Shown piece after piece: positions 1 to 8,356 of a DNA stretch of 64,000 bases (the stretch's first letter is position 1; each line of letters begins with the position of its first letter). The notes beneath the pieces were generated by a model, which saw nothing but the letters and a program-made list of their open reading frames with translations, was not told the DNA's origin and made no database searches. Made by a program: the position numbers and the translations under genes. The stretch comes from SCUS01 sp966211675 (GTDB lineage Bacteria > Myxococcota_A > Polyangia > Polyangiales > Ga0077539): NCBI GenBank assembly GCA_966211675.1, contig CBIHPK010000007.1, forward strand, positions 1 through 64,000. Direction: 5' to 3'.

Positions 1-143
1 CGCTCCCGTCGCTTCGCGACGGTGAGGCGCATCGGGCTGGCGTCGCGGTCGCTCCTCACGATCCACGAAAACCGCGGCCGCCACCGTGGGAAATGAGCCC
101 ATAGGACAGGCGAAGAGGAGGGGCGCGACCGGCCACCTCGCGA

Positions 144-2012
144 TCACCGCGAGCAGGTGAGCGTCGCCGGATCGCAGCGCAGCCCGCCGTCGCACTCTCC
201 CCTCCCCTCGGCACCTCGACGACAGCGCCCGCCCTCCTGACCGACGCTCGCGGCGGGCACGCAGCCCAGGTCGCAGCGCGTCCCAGGGGGACAGGCGAGG
301 TGGTCGGCGCAGACGCCGCCGGACTTGCTGCTCGCCGCCACGCACACGCCGCCGACGCAGCGATGGCCCTCGTCGCAGGCGGGTCCGGTGTCCCTGCGGC
401 AGAGGCCACCGGCGCGCCCGACCGGTCGGCAGACCGCGGTGCCCGCCGACGTCGCCACGCAGCGGGCGTTCGTGCCGCAGACGACGCCAGGGACGTGTCC
501 CTCGGGCAGCGGCAGACTCGGCGGCGGGCATTGCCCCTCGACGACGCACAGGTGCTCACGGCACACCGTTCCACGAAGGCACTCGTCGTCGCCGAGGCAG
601 GGAGTCGACGGAGCCTCGACGGCGCAGCGTCCCTCGACGACGCTCAGGCCGTTGAGGCATTCGCCGGCTGCGGGCTGCTCGCCGATGCCGTACGCGCGGC
701 GGCAGGTGCCCGACTGACACATCTGACCGGCGGGGCAGTCATCGGCGTAGGGGAGGCAGCGCCCAGGCGCCCGCTCGACGCACCGGCCGTCGACGCAGTC
801 GAGTGAGAGCTCGCACCAGGCGCTGGCGCACGCGCCGCCGCGCGGCTGCATGCGGGTGCACGTCCCGTGGAAGCAGCGCAGTCCGTCGAGGCAGCGGGGC
901 TCGGCCGCATCGACGCAAGAGGTCCCCTCCGACCCCGGCGGGGCGCAGCGACCGCCCGCGCACATCTCCCCCTCACTGCAATGGACGTTCTGCTCGCAGC
1001 TCGCCCCGGATGGAACAGCAGGACCGCACAGCCCGCCCATGCGCTGGTTGCAGGCGAGGCTCGCGTCGCAGGGCCCGAGCGGGTCGGAGTCGGCGCGACA
1101 AGGGGTTCCCGCTCGGCCGTTCCGAACGCAGACGGACGACAACCCGCTGCCTGCGCTCTGGCAGGAGTACCCGATCCCGCAGCCGCCGTAATGGCACACC
1201 GCACCGGGAGCGAGCGCGGGCAGACACCGGGCGGGCTCGGCGTAGCAGATCAGTCCCTCGTCGCAGCGGGGCGCCATGACCCTGCACCCGGCTCCTGAGG
1301 AACCCCGCGGGACACACCGCGGCGTACCGGTCGCCATGGCCTCGCAGTCCGAGCCGACGGGACAGTACGAGGTACCGACGGTCGAGACCGGCGAACATGC
1401 CTGGTTGAACCGGGACGCCTCAGCGAGCGCTACCGCGACGCGCAGCGCGGGGACAGCGGCGCGCTCAAGACCTCGCTGCCGGTAGTCGAAGGTCCACGCG
1501 AGAAGCAGCCACTGCGGCCCTGCTTCGACCGGCAGCTCAAACTCCTCGGCGACGAAGCCGGGATCGCGCTGGAAGTCCGTCAAGCCACAGCCGAGCGAAG
1601 GGGCATCCCACGCGCAGCTCGCGACCCGACGGAGCGTGAAGGGGTGCGACCATCCGGGGCTGTGCGGATCAGGCCGATCGCGCTGCACGCGCACCCGCAG
1701 AAAGCCCGCCCGCGGCGCCGTCCAGCGCACCATCACCGGCAGGCGCACCTCGCCGCCGCACGTCGCGATGGGAGGAACCAGCCGCTCGTCGGAGGCGCGT
1801 GAGAAGTCCACCCACGCGGCCACGCCGTCGGGCGTCGCGATCCCCTCGCGGTCGAGGTCGACGAGAGGCGCGAGCCCGCACGCGGGGGTGACCACATCGG
1901 TCGTCGCGTCGCGCGCACCGCCACCATCGGCCGCGGTCGATGTCGCGGTCTGCGCGCATGCAGAGCCCAGCGCGAGCACCGTCGCGACCACCCCCAGGAT
2001 TCGCAGCTTCAT
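144..2012 (-). CDS. Cys-rich secreted protein, probable lipoprotein
   Basis: This is a 622-residue protein of unknown function. It opens with a signal-like stretch (MKLRILGVVATVLALGSAC) ending at a Cys that could be lipidated, although the lipobox is imperfect. A low-complexity linker and a roughly 170-residue domain follow. From about residue 200 to the end the protein is packed with Cys in short irregular units of the form G-x-x-C...C..GL.C....C, 25-45 residues each, resembling the disulfide-rich tandem modules of large myxobacterial surface proteins. Disulfide bonding outside the cytoplasm is inferred. A GTG lies three codons upstream (2021) in frame; I chose the ATG because the signal peptide then begins naturally. 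It is last in a minus-strand series, but its upstream space carries its own palindromes and so possibly its own promoter. Nothing indicates a ligand. Confidence 0.75.
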   Translation of the reverse strand: MKLRILGVVATVLALGSACAQTATSTAADGGGARDATTDVVTPACGLAPLVDLDREGIATPDGVAAWVDFSRASDERLVPPIATCGGEVRLPVMVRWTAPRAGFLRVRVQRDRPDPHSPGWSHPFTLRRVASCAWDAPSLGCGLTDFQRDPGFVAEEFELPVEAGPQWLLLAWTFDYRQRGLERAAVPALRVAVALAEASRFNQACSPVSTVGTSYCPVGSDCEAMATGTPRCVPRGSSGAGCRVMAPRCDEGLICYAEPARCLPALAPGAVCHYGGCGIGYSCQSAGSGLSSVCVRNGRAGTPCRADSDPLGPCDASLACNQRMGGLCGPAVPSGASCEQNVHCSEGEMCAGGRCAPPGSEGTSCVDAAEPRCLDGLRCFHGTCTRMQPRGGACASAWCELSLDCVDGRCVERAPGRCLPYADDCPAGQMCQSGTCRRAYGIGEQPAAGECLNGLSVVEGRCAVEAPSTPCLGDDECLRGTVCREHLCVVEGQCPPPSLPLPEGHVPGVVCGTNARCVATSAGTAVCRPVGRAGGLCRRDTGPACDEGHRCVGGVCVAASSKSGGVCADHLACPPGTRCDLGCVPAASVGQEGGRCRRGAEGRGECDGGLRCDPATLTCSR

Positions 2013-2049
2013 CGATCGCACAATGATTCGGAACGCCGCGCGAACTCAA

Positions 2050-2071
2050 CGTGAGGTCGCGCGACCTCACG
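2050..2071. promoter_or_regulatory. 22-bp perfect palindrome, candidate operator
   Basis: CGTGAGGTCGC is followed immediately by its exact reverse complement, with no spacer. The site lies 38 bp upstream of the ATG of the Cys-rich protein gene, where an operator would sit. With no loop it is a poor RNA hairpin, so a dimeric DNA-binding protein is the more natural reader. Confidence 0.5.
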
Positions 2072-2117
2072 GGAGCCCCTCGACTAGAGTACCCAACACG
2101 CTCCCGACCACCCGTCC

Positions 2118-2193
2118 GACCCTCGTCGAGGGTGCCGGAGCCGGTTGCAACCAGGTCCAGGGACCCTCGTCGAGGGTGCGGGAGGCGGTCGCC
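2118..2193. repeat. Two 32-bp imperfect direct repeats, each with a 15-bp dyad
   Basis: Copies at 2118-2149 and 2162-2193 agree at 29 of 32 positions. Each contains the interrupted palindrome ACCCTCG-T-CGAGGGT (2119-2133 and 2163-2177). The dyads are 44 bp apart, roughly four helical turns, so two bound dimers would lie on about the same DNA face. They fall between the stop of the 2198 gene and the promoter region of the Cys-rich protein gene. Confidence 0.5.
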
Positions 2194-2197
2194 TGCG

Positions 2198-3016
2198 TCA
2201 GCCTGTCGGGGCGGCGGGGTCGGCCGGCGCGGCGGCCTTCTTCGAGGTCCTGCGGGCCGAGCGCTCGAGGTCGTCGACCATCTCCGCGTACGGCGCCAGC
2301 AGGAACCTCGCGAGCTCCGCGCTCTCGGGCTTGCGCCGCGAGACGCGGGTCGAGACCTTCACGAGGTAGTCGCGCAGCGCCGCCTGGAGGGCGAGCTGCT
2401 CGGCACGGGTGCTGGTGGTCACCTCGGGCGCGAGCTCCTTCGCCTGCGAGAACCCGTGGCCCGCACCGAACTCGTGGTGGGCCTTGCGGAGCGCCTTCAG
2501 GTGGCGCTTGCCGCCGAGGGCCTCGACGGTGGCGATCACGTCGGGCTCGTCGAGCACGGCGACGAGCTTCTGCGCCGCGTCCCACTGCCGGCGGGCGCGG
2601 TAGTTGATGAAGCGGATGCCGTCGTCGTCGAAGAGCCTGCGGTAGAGCATCTCGGCCTCGACGCGACCGGGGCGGGTGTCGTCGGTGAGGGTGCGCCCGG
2701 CGTCGAGGAGGTTCTCCAGCGAGCGCCAGGAGTCGTCGGCGCGCTCGTTGGACGAGGCCGCCTCGGTGCGGTCGGGGGCTACGGCGGTCGCGGGGCGCTT
2801 CGCCTCGGCGGCGCGCAGCGCGTCGCGGGCGGCGAGCAGGTCGTCGTGCGCCTCGCCCACCACCGGGTCGAGCTCCTTCACGTGCGGGACCGCGTCGGAT
2901 CGCTTCGACGAAAGCACGGCTTTGACCTGCGCTTCGAGCTGATCGACGACGCCGAGCAGGTCACCGATCTGGGTGCCGAGGGGCAGGTCGACGGATGCAA
3001 TCTGGTTCCATTCCAT
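2198..3016 (-). CDS. Hypothetical helical cytoplasmic protein
   Basis: The 272-residue product is not recognised. It has no signal peptide or membrane segment and reads as mainly alpha-helical and charged. A possible coiled coil lies near residues 20-75 (DQLEAQVKAV, ARDALRAAEAK). A second helical half has motifs such as FINYRARRQWDAAQK, and the tail is Ala/Pro/Lys-rich and probably disordered. The start ATG at 3016 is preceded by AAGGAGG about 11 bases upstream, which favours it over more upstream in-frame codons. It follows the parvulin gene with a gap of about 106 bp on the same strand, so it may or may not be co-transcribed. Confidence 0.7.
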   Translation of the reverse strand: MEWNQIASVDLPLGTQIGDLLGVVDQLEAQVKAVLSSKRSDAVPHVKELDPVVGEAHDDLLAARDALRAAEAKRPATAVAPDRTEAASSNERADDSWRSLENLLDAGRTLTDDTRPGRVEAEMLYRRLFDDDGIRFINYRARRQWDAAQKLVAVLDEPDVIATVEALGGKRHLKALRKAHHEFGAGHGFSQAKELAPEVTTSTRAEQLALQAALRDYLVKVSTRVSRRKPESAELARFLLAPYAEMVDDLERSARRTSKKAAAPADPAAPTG

Positions 3017-3122
3017 GGGGTGCGGAGCCTCCTTGGGGATGGAGCGTAGCCGAGCGCGCGAGCGCGGCGGAAGAGGGTCGGCGGGGGTGTCGGGTGCGCC
3101 CGATGTCCCCATCCCCTCCCCC

Positions 3123-3602
3123 CTACTGCGTGCGCTTGATCACGTGGAACCCGAAGGGCGTCTCCACGATGTCGCTGATCTGGCCGACGCCTAGCGCGAA
3201 GGCCGCCCGCTCGAAGGCCGGCACCATCGCGCCGTGCCCGAAGGTCCCCAGGCTCCCGGCGCTGGTGGCCGCGCCCGGCTCGTCGCTGAACTCCCTGGCC
3301 AGCGCCGCGAAGTCCTGCCCCGCCCTCGCCCGGCGCAGCACGTCCTCGATGCGCGCCCTCGCCTCCTCGCGGGTGCGCGTCACGTTCGGCGGAACCCGCT
3401 CGGACCCGCGGTGCATCACCAGCACATGGGACGCCCCGATGGTCGCCGGGCCCGCGTTGGCCGCAGGCGCGGCTGGGGCCGAGGGAGCCGCCGGCAGCGT
3501 GCTCGTCGCGGTGCGAGCGCCGGGCTCATCCGGGGCGCGGTTGCAGCCCATCGACAGGTGGACCAGGACGGCGAAGGCGAAGAGAGCGGCGCGGGGTTGC
3601 AT
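3123..3602 (-). CDS. Parvulin-type peptidyl-prolyl isomerase lipoprotein
   Basis: This is a 159-residue PpiC/SurA-family rotamase, expected to accelerate folding of exported proteins in the cell envelope. It has an N-terminal signal with lipobox LSMGC (Cys near residue 20), a Pro/Ala linker to about residue 55, and then a complete parvulin domain. The domain shows family landmarks: SHVLVMH at its start, FAALAREFSDEP, GSLGTFGHGAMVPAFE, and the C-terminal ETPFGFHVIK. It has only one rotamase domain and no SurA chaperone region. A further in-frame ATG lies 13 codons upstream (3641), but the shorter start gives a proper lipoprotein signal. It lies 46 bp after the NtrC-type regulator gene, probably in the same transcript. 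Confidence 0.88.
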   Translation of the reverse strand: MQPRAALFAFAVLVHLSMGCNRAPDEPGARTATSTLPAAPSAPAAPAANAGPATIGASHVLVMHRGSERVPPNVTRTREEARARIEDVLRRARAGQDFAALAREFSDEPGAATSAGSLGTFGHGAMVPAFERAAFALGVGQISDIVETPFGFHVIKRTQ

Positions 3603-3648
3603 GGCGTCCGAGCGAGTAGTGCGTCGCCCGAAAGCGCGCAAGTGCTCC

Positions 3649-5088
3649 TCACCCCTCGCGCTTGACCCCGAGGCCCCGGATCTTCTTGTGCAGGTTGGTG
3701 CGCTCCAGGCCCAGGAGCGTGGCGGCGCGGGAGATGTTCCAGTCGACCTCCTTGAGGGTGTCGAGGATGTACGCGCGCTCCGAGTCGTCGCGGTGCTGGC
3801 GCAGCGTGGGCCGCTCGCCCGGCGCCCTCGGAGGCCCAGCCTCGTCGTCGTCCTCCTCCTCGGCCCGCGCCGCGATCGAGGGCTCCGGCGCCGCGATGGG
3901 AGAGCGCTCCCTCGCCTCGCGGGAGAGCCGTGACTCCTCTGGGAGGTCGTCGAGGGTGATCTCGTCGCCCGACAGGATCACCAGCCGCTCGACGAGGTTC
4001 TTGAGCTCCCGCACGTTGCCCGGAAAGCCTCGTCCCCTCAGCGCGTCCAGCACCGCCGGGTCGATGGGCTTCACCTTCATCTGGTTCTGCTTGCAGAACT
4101 CCCGGAGGAACTCCCGCACCAGCATCGGGATGTCATCCGGGTGCTCCCTCAGCGCGGGCGACCGGATGGGGACCACGTTCAGTCGGAAGTAGAGGTCCTC
4201 CCGGAAGCGCCCCTCGCGGGCCTCTCGCTCCAGGTCGCGGTGCGTCGCCGCCAGCACCCGCACGTCCACGGTGAACACCTGGTCGCTCCCGACGCGGCTG
4301 ACCTCGCCGGTCTCCAGGATGCGCAGCACCTTGGCCTGCGCCGCCATGGGCATGTCACCGATCTCGTCGAGGAAGAGCGTCCCGCCGTGCGCCGCCTCGA
4401 AGTGTCCGCGCTTGCGAGACACCGCGCCGGTGAAGGCCCCCTTCTCGTGGCCGAAGAGCTCGCTCTCCACCAGCTCGCTCGGGATGGCCGCGCAGTTCAC
4501 CTTCACGAAGGGCCCCTCGTGCCGAGGCGACATCCGGTGGATCGCCCTCGCGATCAGCTCCTTGCCGGTCCCGCTCTCGCCCGTGATGAGCACCCTCCCC
4601 CGGGTCGGCGCGACCTTCTCCACCTCCGCGTAGAGCCGACGCATCACCGCGCTCTCGCCCACCAGCTCCTCGCGAGCGCCCGCGGCCGAGCGCAGCGCGA
4701 TCACCTCCTTGGCCAGCTGCGAGGCCCGAAGCGCGTTGCGCACGCTAACCAGCACCCGGTCGCGGTCGAGCGGCTTCTCGAAGAAGTCCGTCGCCCCGAG
4801 CTTGATCGCGTCCACCGCCACCCCGACGGTCGCGTGACCGGAGATCACCAGCACCGGGATGCTCGTCCAGCTGGCCATCTTCCGGATGCGCTCGAGCAGC
4901 TCGATGCCCGACATCCCGGGCAGCCGGATGTCGGTGATCACCAGGTCGATGGGCTCGTCGGTGAGCACCTGAAGCGCCTCCTCCGCGCGCTCCACGTCGC
5001 GCACCTCCAGGTGGTCGCCCTCCAGCACCATCCTCAGCGTGCGCCGGATGTTCTTCTCGTCGTCGACGACCAGCACCGTCGCGGCCAT
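3649..5088 (-). CDS. NtrC-family sigma54-dependent response regulator
   Basis: A 479-residue three-domain activator. Residues 1-125 form a receiver domain (VVDDE acidic pocket, phospho-acceptor Asp in ITDIRLPGMSG, conserved Lys in EKPLD). Residues about 145-375 form an AAA+ sigma54-interaction domain with Walker A GESGTGKE, the GAFTGA loop that contacts sigma54, and Walker B LFLDEIGD. The C-terminus carries a Fis-type helix-turn-helix (NISRAATLLGLERTNLHKKI). It should activate sigma54 promoters when phosphorylated. No histidine kinase is adjacent, so it is an orphan here. Its ATG overlaps the stop of the preceding gene by one base (TGATG), indicating translational coupling. An acidic linker (EEEDDDE) separates the AAA+ and DNA-binding domains. 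Confidence 0.95.
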   Translation of the reverse strand: MAATVLVVDDEKNIRRTLRMVLEGDHLEVRDVERAEEALQVLTDEPIDLVITDIRLPGMSGIELLERIRKMASWTSIPVLVISGHATVGVAVDAIKLGATDFFEKPLDRDRVLVSVRNALRASQLAKEVIALRSAAGAREELVGESAVMRRLYAEVEKVAPTRGRVLITGESGTGKELIARAIHRMSPRHEGPFVKVNCAAIPSELVESELFGHEKGAFTGAVSRKRGHFEAAHGGTLFLDEIGDMPMAAQAKVLRILETGEVSRVGSDQVFTVDVRVLAATHRDLEREAREGRFREDLYFRLNVVPIRSPALREHPDDIPMLVREFLREFCKQNQMKVKPIDPAVLDALRGRGFPGNVRELKNLVERLVILSGDEITLDDLPEESRLSREARERSPIAAPEPSIAARAEEEDDDEAGPPRAPGERPTLRQHRDDSERAYILDTLKEVDWNISRAATLLGLERTNLHKKIRGLGVKREG

Positions 5089-5561
5089 CAGCGCGACCCC
5101 CCGGCGGTCGCCACGAAGCGGCCGTTGAGGTGCAGCGTCATGCGCCCCTGCACCAGCGTCGCCTCGTACTCGCCCTCCGCGTGGGAGCCGTCCCAGCTCG
5201 TGAGCGTCACCCAGCCCGCCCCCGGCCGAGGCTCCATGGTCTGACCCGACGCGAAGACGAAGCGCAGCGTCGCCCCGTCGCCCGTGGCCGTGCGCTGACC
5301 CACCGGCGCCGCGGGCACCTCCAGCACCACATCGCGCACGCTCCCCCGCGAGCCCCGAGCGTGCAGCGACAGCGTGCCCAGGTGGTCGCTGAAATCGCTC
5401 GGACGCACCGGGAGCCGGGAGTCCCCCGAGGCCCCGAGCGCCGCCGCCCCCGCGCCGAGCGCCGTCACCGTCAGCTCCAGGTAGCCCGGGGTCTGCGCCC
5501 ACGCGGTCGACACCGCGCTCACGCCCGCCAGCACCGCCGCTCTCCACCAGCCGCTTCGCAT
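5088..5561 (-). CDS. Hypothetical exported protein
   Basis: The 157-residue product is not recognised. A signal peptide (MRSGWWRAAVLAGVSAVSTAWAQ, cleavage likely after WAQ) is followed by a small, probably beta-rich domain with alternating hydrophobic strands (YLELTVTAL, VRDVVLEVPAA, TLRFVFASGQ, YEATLVQGRMTLHLNGRF). It has no Cys and no lipobox, so a soluble periplasmic protein is likely. A second start lies six codons upstream (5579). It is translationally coupled to the following NtrC-type regulator and lies 21 bp after aspartokinase, so the three form one transcription unit. That context does not reveal a role. Confidence 0.7.
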   Translation of the reverse strand: MRSGWWRAAVLAGVSAVSTAWAQTPGYLELTVTALGAGAAALGASGDSRLPVRPSDFSDHLGTLSLHARGSRGSVRDVVLEVPAAPVGQRTATGDGATLRFVFASGQTMEPRPGAGWVTLTSWDGSHAEGEYEATLVQGRMTLHLNGRFVATAGGSR

Positions 5562-5582
5562 GGCCCGCGAGGGTAGCACCGG

Positions 5583-6776
5583 TCAGTCCTCGCAGAACCT
5601 GCGGTGCAGGGCGCGCGTCAGGGCGTCGGCGGACTCGCGCGCCACCGCCAGCGTGATGCGCAGCGGAGAGCTCGACACCGCCCTCGGCGCGCATCCCTCG
5701 TCGCGAGCGAGGCCAAGCACGTCCCGCAGCACCGAGGCCTCCTCGGTGAGCCCGTCGCCCACCACCGAGACCCACGCGACCGGGTCCGCCGAGCGGGGGT
5801 CGACCACCGTGAGCCCCGCCGCGGAGAGGGCTCCAGCGGCCCGCTCCCAGTCCGGAACCCTCGGCAGCGACACCCACGCGGAGAGGCCCGCGGGGGTCCA
5901 CTCGGTGGAGCGCAGGGGGACGCCCTCGCGCTGCGCGATCGAGAGCAGCTCGTCGAGCTCCGACGCGCCGCGAAGCCACGCCACCTGCGCGTCGCCCACC
6001 ACCGCGCGCACCCTCCGTGGTGACGGCTCGACCTCCGCCCGCACCACCGTCTCGCGAGCCCCGGCGCCTCCGTGCGCGTCGTCCGTGCGCCTCGCGTGGA
6101 TCTGGATGCGCTCGCGCTTGGCGAAGGCCACGGCCTCGGCGTTGAGCACCTTCGCCCCGCACTCGGCCATCTCCTGGAGCTCCGCGTATCCCAGCGACGG
6201 CAGGTGCCTCGCCTCCGGGACCACCCTCGGGTCGGCGGTGTAGACCCCGTCGACGTCCGAGTAGATCTCGCAGCGGTCGGCGCGAAGGGCCGCGGCCAGG
6301 GCGACCGCGGTGGTGTCGCTCCCCCCTCGCCCGAGGGTGGTGATCTCGCGGCGGTACGACATGCCCTGGTAGCCGGCGACGATGACCACGCGGCCGCGGG
6401 AGAGCTCGTCCTCGATGCGGTAGGGGCGCACCTCGATGATGCGGGCGTCGAAGTGCCGATCGTTGGTGAGGATCCCGCTCTGCGATCCGGTGAAGGAGAT
6501 GGCGTCCTCGCCGCGGTGGTGCAGGGCGATCGCGAGCAGCGCCATGGTGGTGCGCTCGCCCACGGAGAGCAGCATGTCGAGCTCGCGGCGAGGCGGCGTG
6601 GCGCTCACGTCGCGCGCCATCGCGAGGAGCTGGTCGGTGGTCTTGCCCATCGCGCTCACCACCACCACCACCTGGTGGCCCTCGGCGCGCGCGGCGACCA
6701 CGCGGTCGGCCACGCGGCCGATGCGGACGAGGTCGGCCACCGAGGAGCCTCCGTACTTCTGGACGATCACGCTCAT
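5583..6776 (-). CDS. lysC: Aspartate kinase
   Basis: This enzyme phosphorylates L-aspartate, the first step toward Lys, Met and Thr (and diaminopimelate). The 397-residue length fits the monofunctional class. The N-terminal motif KYGGSSVAD corresponds to the family KFGGTSV signature. Catalytic-domain landmarks follow (GYQG, GRGGSDTTAVALA, IYSDVDGVYTADPR, and AECGAKVLN near residue 200). The C-terminal third (about residue 255 onward) has the length of the two ACT domains that bind regulatory amino acids. There is no fused homoserine dehydrogenase. I see no lysine riboswitch upstream; the next gene starts 47 bp away on the opposite strand, so a short divergent promoter region lies at 6777-6823. 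Confidence 0.95.
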   Translation of the reverse strand: MSVIVQKYGGSSVADLVRIGRVADRVVAARAEGHQVVVVVSAMGKTTDQLLAMARDVSATPPRRELDMLLSVGERTTMALLAIALHHRGEDAISFTGSQSGILTNDRHFDARIIEVRPYRIEDELSRGRVVIVAGYQGMSYRREITTLGRGGSDTTAVALAAALRADRCEIYSDVDGVYTADPRVVPEARHLPSLGYAELQEMAECGAKVLNAEAVAFAKRERIQIHARRTDDAHGGAGARETVVRAEVEPSPRRVRAVVGDAQVAWLRGASELDELLSIAQREGVPLRSTEWTPAGLSAWVSLPRVPDWERAAGALSAAGLTVVDPRSADPVAWVSVVGDGLTEEASVLRDVLGLARDEGCAPRAVSSSPLRITLAVARESADALTRALHRRFCED

Positions 6777-6823
6777 GAGGGGTGTTCGTTACCGCGGGGC
6801 GCGGCCACGCGTAAACTTGCGGG

Positions 6824-8356
6824 GTGACAGGTCTCGCCGTGCTGGTCCTCGCGCAGCTGCTGGCGGCCTCCCCGGAGGCGGCCGAGCCGCCCGAGCGCGA
6901 CCTGGCCGAGGCCACGCTGCGACTGGCCGAGGCCAGGGCCAGCTACGCGGAGACCCTGGGCCGGAGCGGGTTTCGCGAGGACGCCCCGGCGATGCGGGCG
7001 CTCGCGGAGACGCTGGCGCCGCTGCTCGCGGACACCTGGCGACTCCACCGGGCGCTGCGCAGCCAGGCCGTGGAGCTGATGCAGGCCACCGCGGGCGAAG
7101 GGCTACGACCCTTCCTCGACTCGATCCCGGGGATGCGCTTCGCCCTCGCCCGCTCGTGGCTGCGCTGGCACGACGAGCCGGAGCTGCCCTCGGTGCTCTC
7201 CGCCTCCGAGCAGCCGGGGCTCCTCCGGGTGCTCGGCCTCTACCGCCCCGAGCGAGCGGTCGCCCCGCTCGTCCCCATGGTGCGCGTCACCGACCGGGTC
7301 TTCGGGCGCGACGGGGTCTGCCAGACCGCTCTGCTGCTCCCGACGGTCGAGCGCCGCGCCTTCCTCGACGGGGCCATCAGCGCCCTCGTCTCGCAGGCCC
7401 CGAGGGACCACTGGCCCGCGTGCATCCGACTCGCGGTCGAGCACCCCACCGGGAGGCGCTGGCTGCAGTCCGCCGTGATCGACCCGAGCAACGCGCCCGG
7501 CACCACGCTGCGAGAGCGCTGGGCTCCCATCGCAGCCGCCCTGCTCACGGCCTCCGGACCGGTCGACCCGAGGGTCCTCTCGCGCCTCGCCGGGTGGTCG
7601 GAGTACTTCCACGCCTCGGCCGACGTCCCCTCGCGGCGAGAGCTGGTGACCGCCCTCGAGCAGCAGTCCCCGGCCTGGCCTTCCACCTCCGCGGCGAGGC
7701 GGGCGCCGGTGCTGGCCTTCCTGCGCGCGACCGGCACCGAGGCCGTCCGGCTCTGGCCCCTGCGGCGATCGCTCGGCGACCCGACGCTCTTCCGGGACGC
7801 CCTCGCCACCCTGTCCTCCCCTTCGGTCAACCCGATCACCCTCGCCGAGGCGGTGCGGGTCGTCGGGCTCACCGCGCCGCTCGATCCGCGCTCCCGCGCC
7901 GAGGCCGTCGAGGCGCTCGACCTGCTCCGCTCCCGGCTGCGGCCCTGGGCGATCGTCAGCGTGTCGCCTCGCGAGATCGACCGATGGCGTGCGGCCGTCG
8001 AGGACGCCCGTCCCTGCGCCGGCGACGGCTGCGCCCCGACCCTGGAGACCGCGTCGGACCCGATGGCCGCCCGCACCGTGATGCTGGGCGCCCCGCTGGA
8101 GAGCGCCGCCGTGGCGAGGGTGGTGGTGCGCCGTGTCGTGGTCGCGGGAGAGAGCTTCTTCACCAGCGACGGCGTCGCCACCTCCCCCTCGGCGCTCGCG
8201 GCGGTGGTGCTCACCCGCGCCCCGAGCTGTCCCACTGCCCTCCGAGGTCTCGCCACGGTGCGACCGGCCGTCGTGGGCCGGACGAGGACGAGCTGGCTCG
8301 ACCCGTGGCGAGAGCGGCTGATCGCGCGATGCACCCTGGAGGCGAGGAGGCCGTGA
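6824..8356 (+). CDS. Hypothetical exported protein
   Basis: A 510-residue protein with a GTG start and a short hydrophobic leader (TGLAVLVLAQLLAASPEAA), probably a cleaved signal peptide. The rest is largely helical, with many Leu/Ala/Arg segments about 30-40 residues apart, suggesting an alpha-solenoid without a clear repeat consensus. Four Cys lie near residue 400 and the C-terminus (RPCAGDGCAP, APSCPTALRG). I do not recognise the family. Its last four bases (GTGA) overlap the GTG of the next gene, so the two are translated together and may work as a pair in the envelope. Confidence 0.72.
   Translation: MTGLAVLVLAQLLAASPEAAEPPERDLAEATLRLAEARASYAETLGRSGFREDAPAMRALAETLAPLLADTWRLHRALRSQAVELMQATAGEGLRPFLDSIPGMRFALARSWLRWHDEPELPSVLSASEQPGLLRVLGLYRPERAVAPLVPMVRVTDRVFGRDGVCQTALLLPTVERRAFLDGAISALVSQAPRDHWPACIRLAVEHPTGRRWLQSAVIDPSNAPGTTLRERWAPIAAALLTASGPVDPRVLSRLAGWSEYFHASADVPSRRELVTALEQQSPAWPSTSAARRAPVLAFLRATGTEAVRLWPLRRSLGDPTLFRDALATLSSPSVNPITLAEAVRVVGLTAPLDPRSRAEAVEALDLLRSRLRPWAIVSVSPREIDRWRAAVEDARPCAGDGCAPTLETASDPMAARTVMLGAPLESAAVARVVVRRVVVAGESFFTSDGVATSPSALAAVVLTRAPSCPTALRGLATVRPAVVGRTRTSWLDPWRERLIARCTLEARRP

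Noticed and set aside
6..22. Hairpin CCGTCGC-TTC-GCGACGG at the window edge
   Set aside because: Seven-bp stem without a T-run and with its context cut off by the window start. Not enough to call a terminator.
6777..6823. Lysine riboswitch upstream of aspartokinase
   Set aside because: Only 47 bp separate it from the divergent gene, far too short for an L-box aptamer, and no L-box features are seen.
5089..6915. Extension of the NtrC-type regulator frame upstream of its ATG
   Set aside because: The extension is Arg/Gly/Ala-rich shadow sequence of aspartokinase and the exported protein. The receiver domain starts right at the 5088 ATG.
6436..8352. Long upstream extension of the propeller lipoprotein frame
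   Set aside because: It runs through aspartokinase (antisense) and the coupled exported protein. The GTG at 8353 gives a lipoprotein leader and a GTGA overlap.
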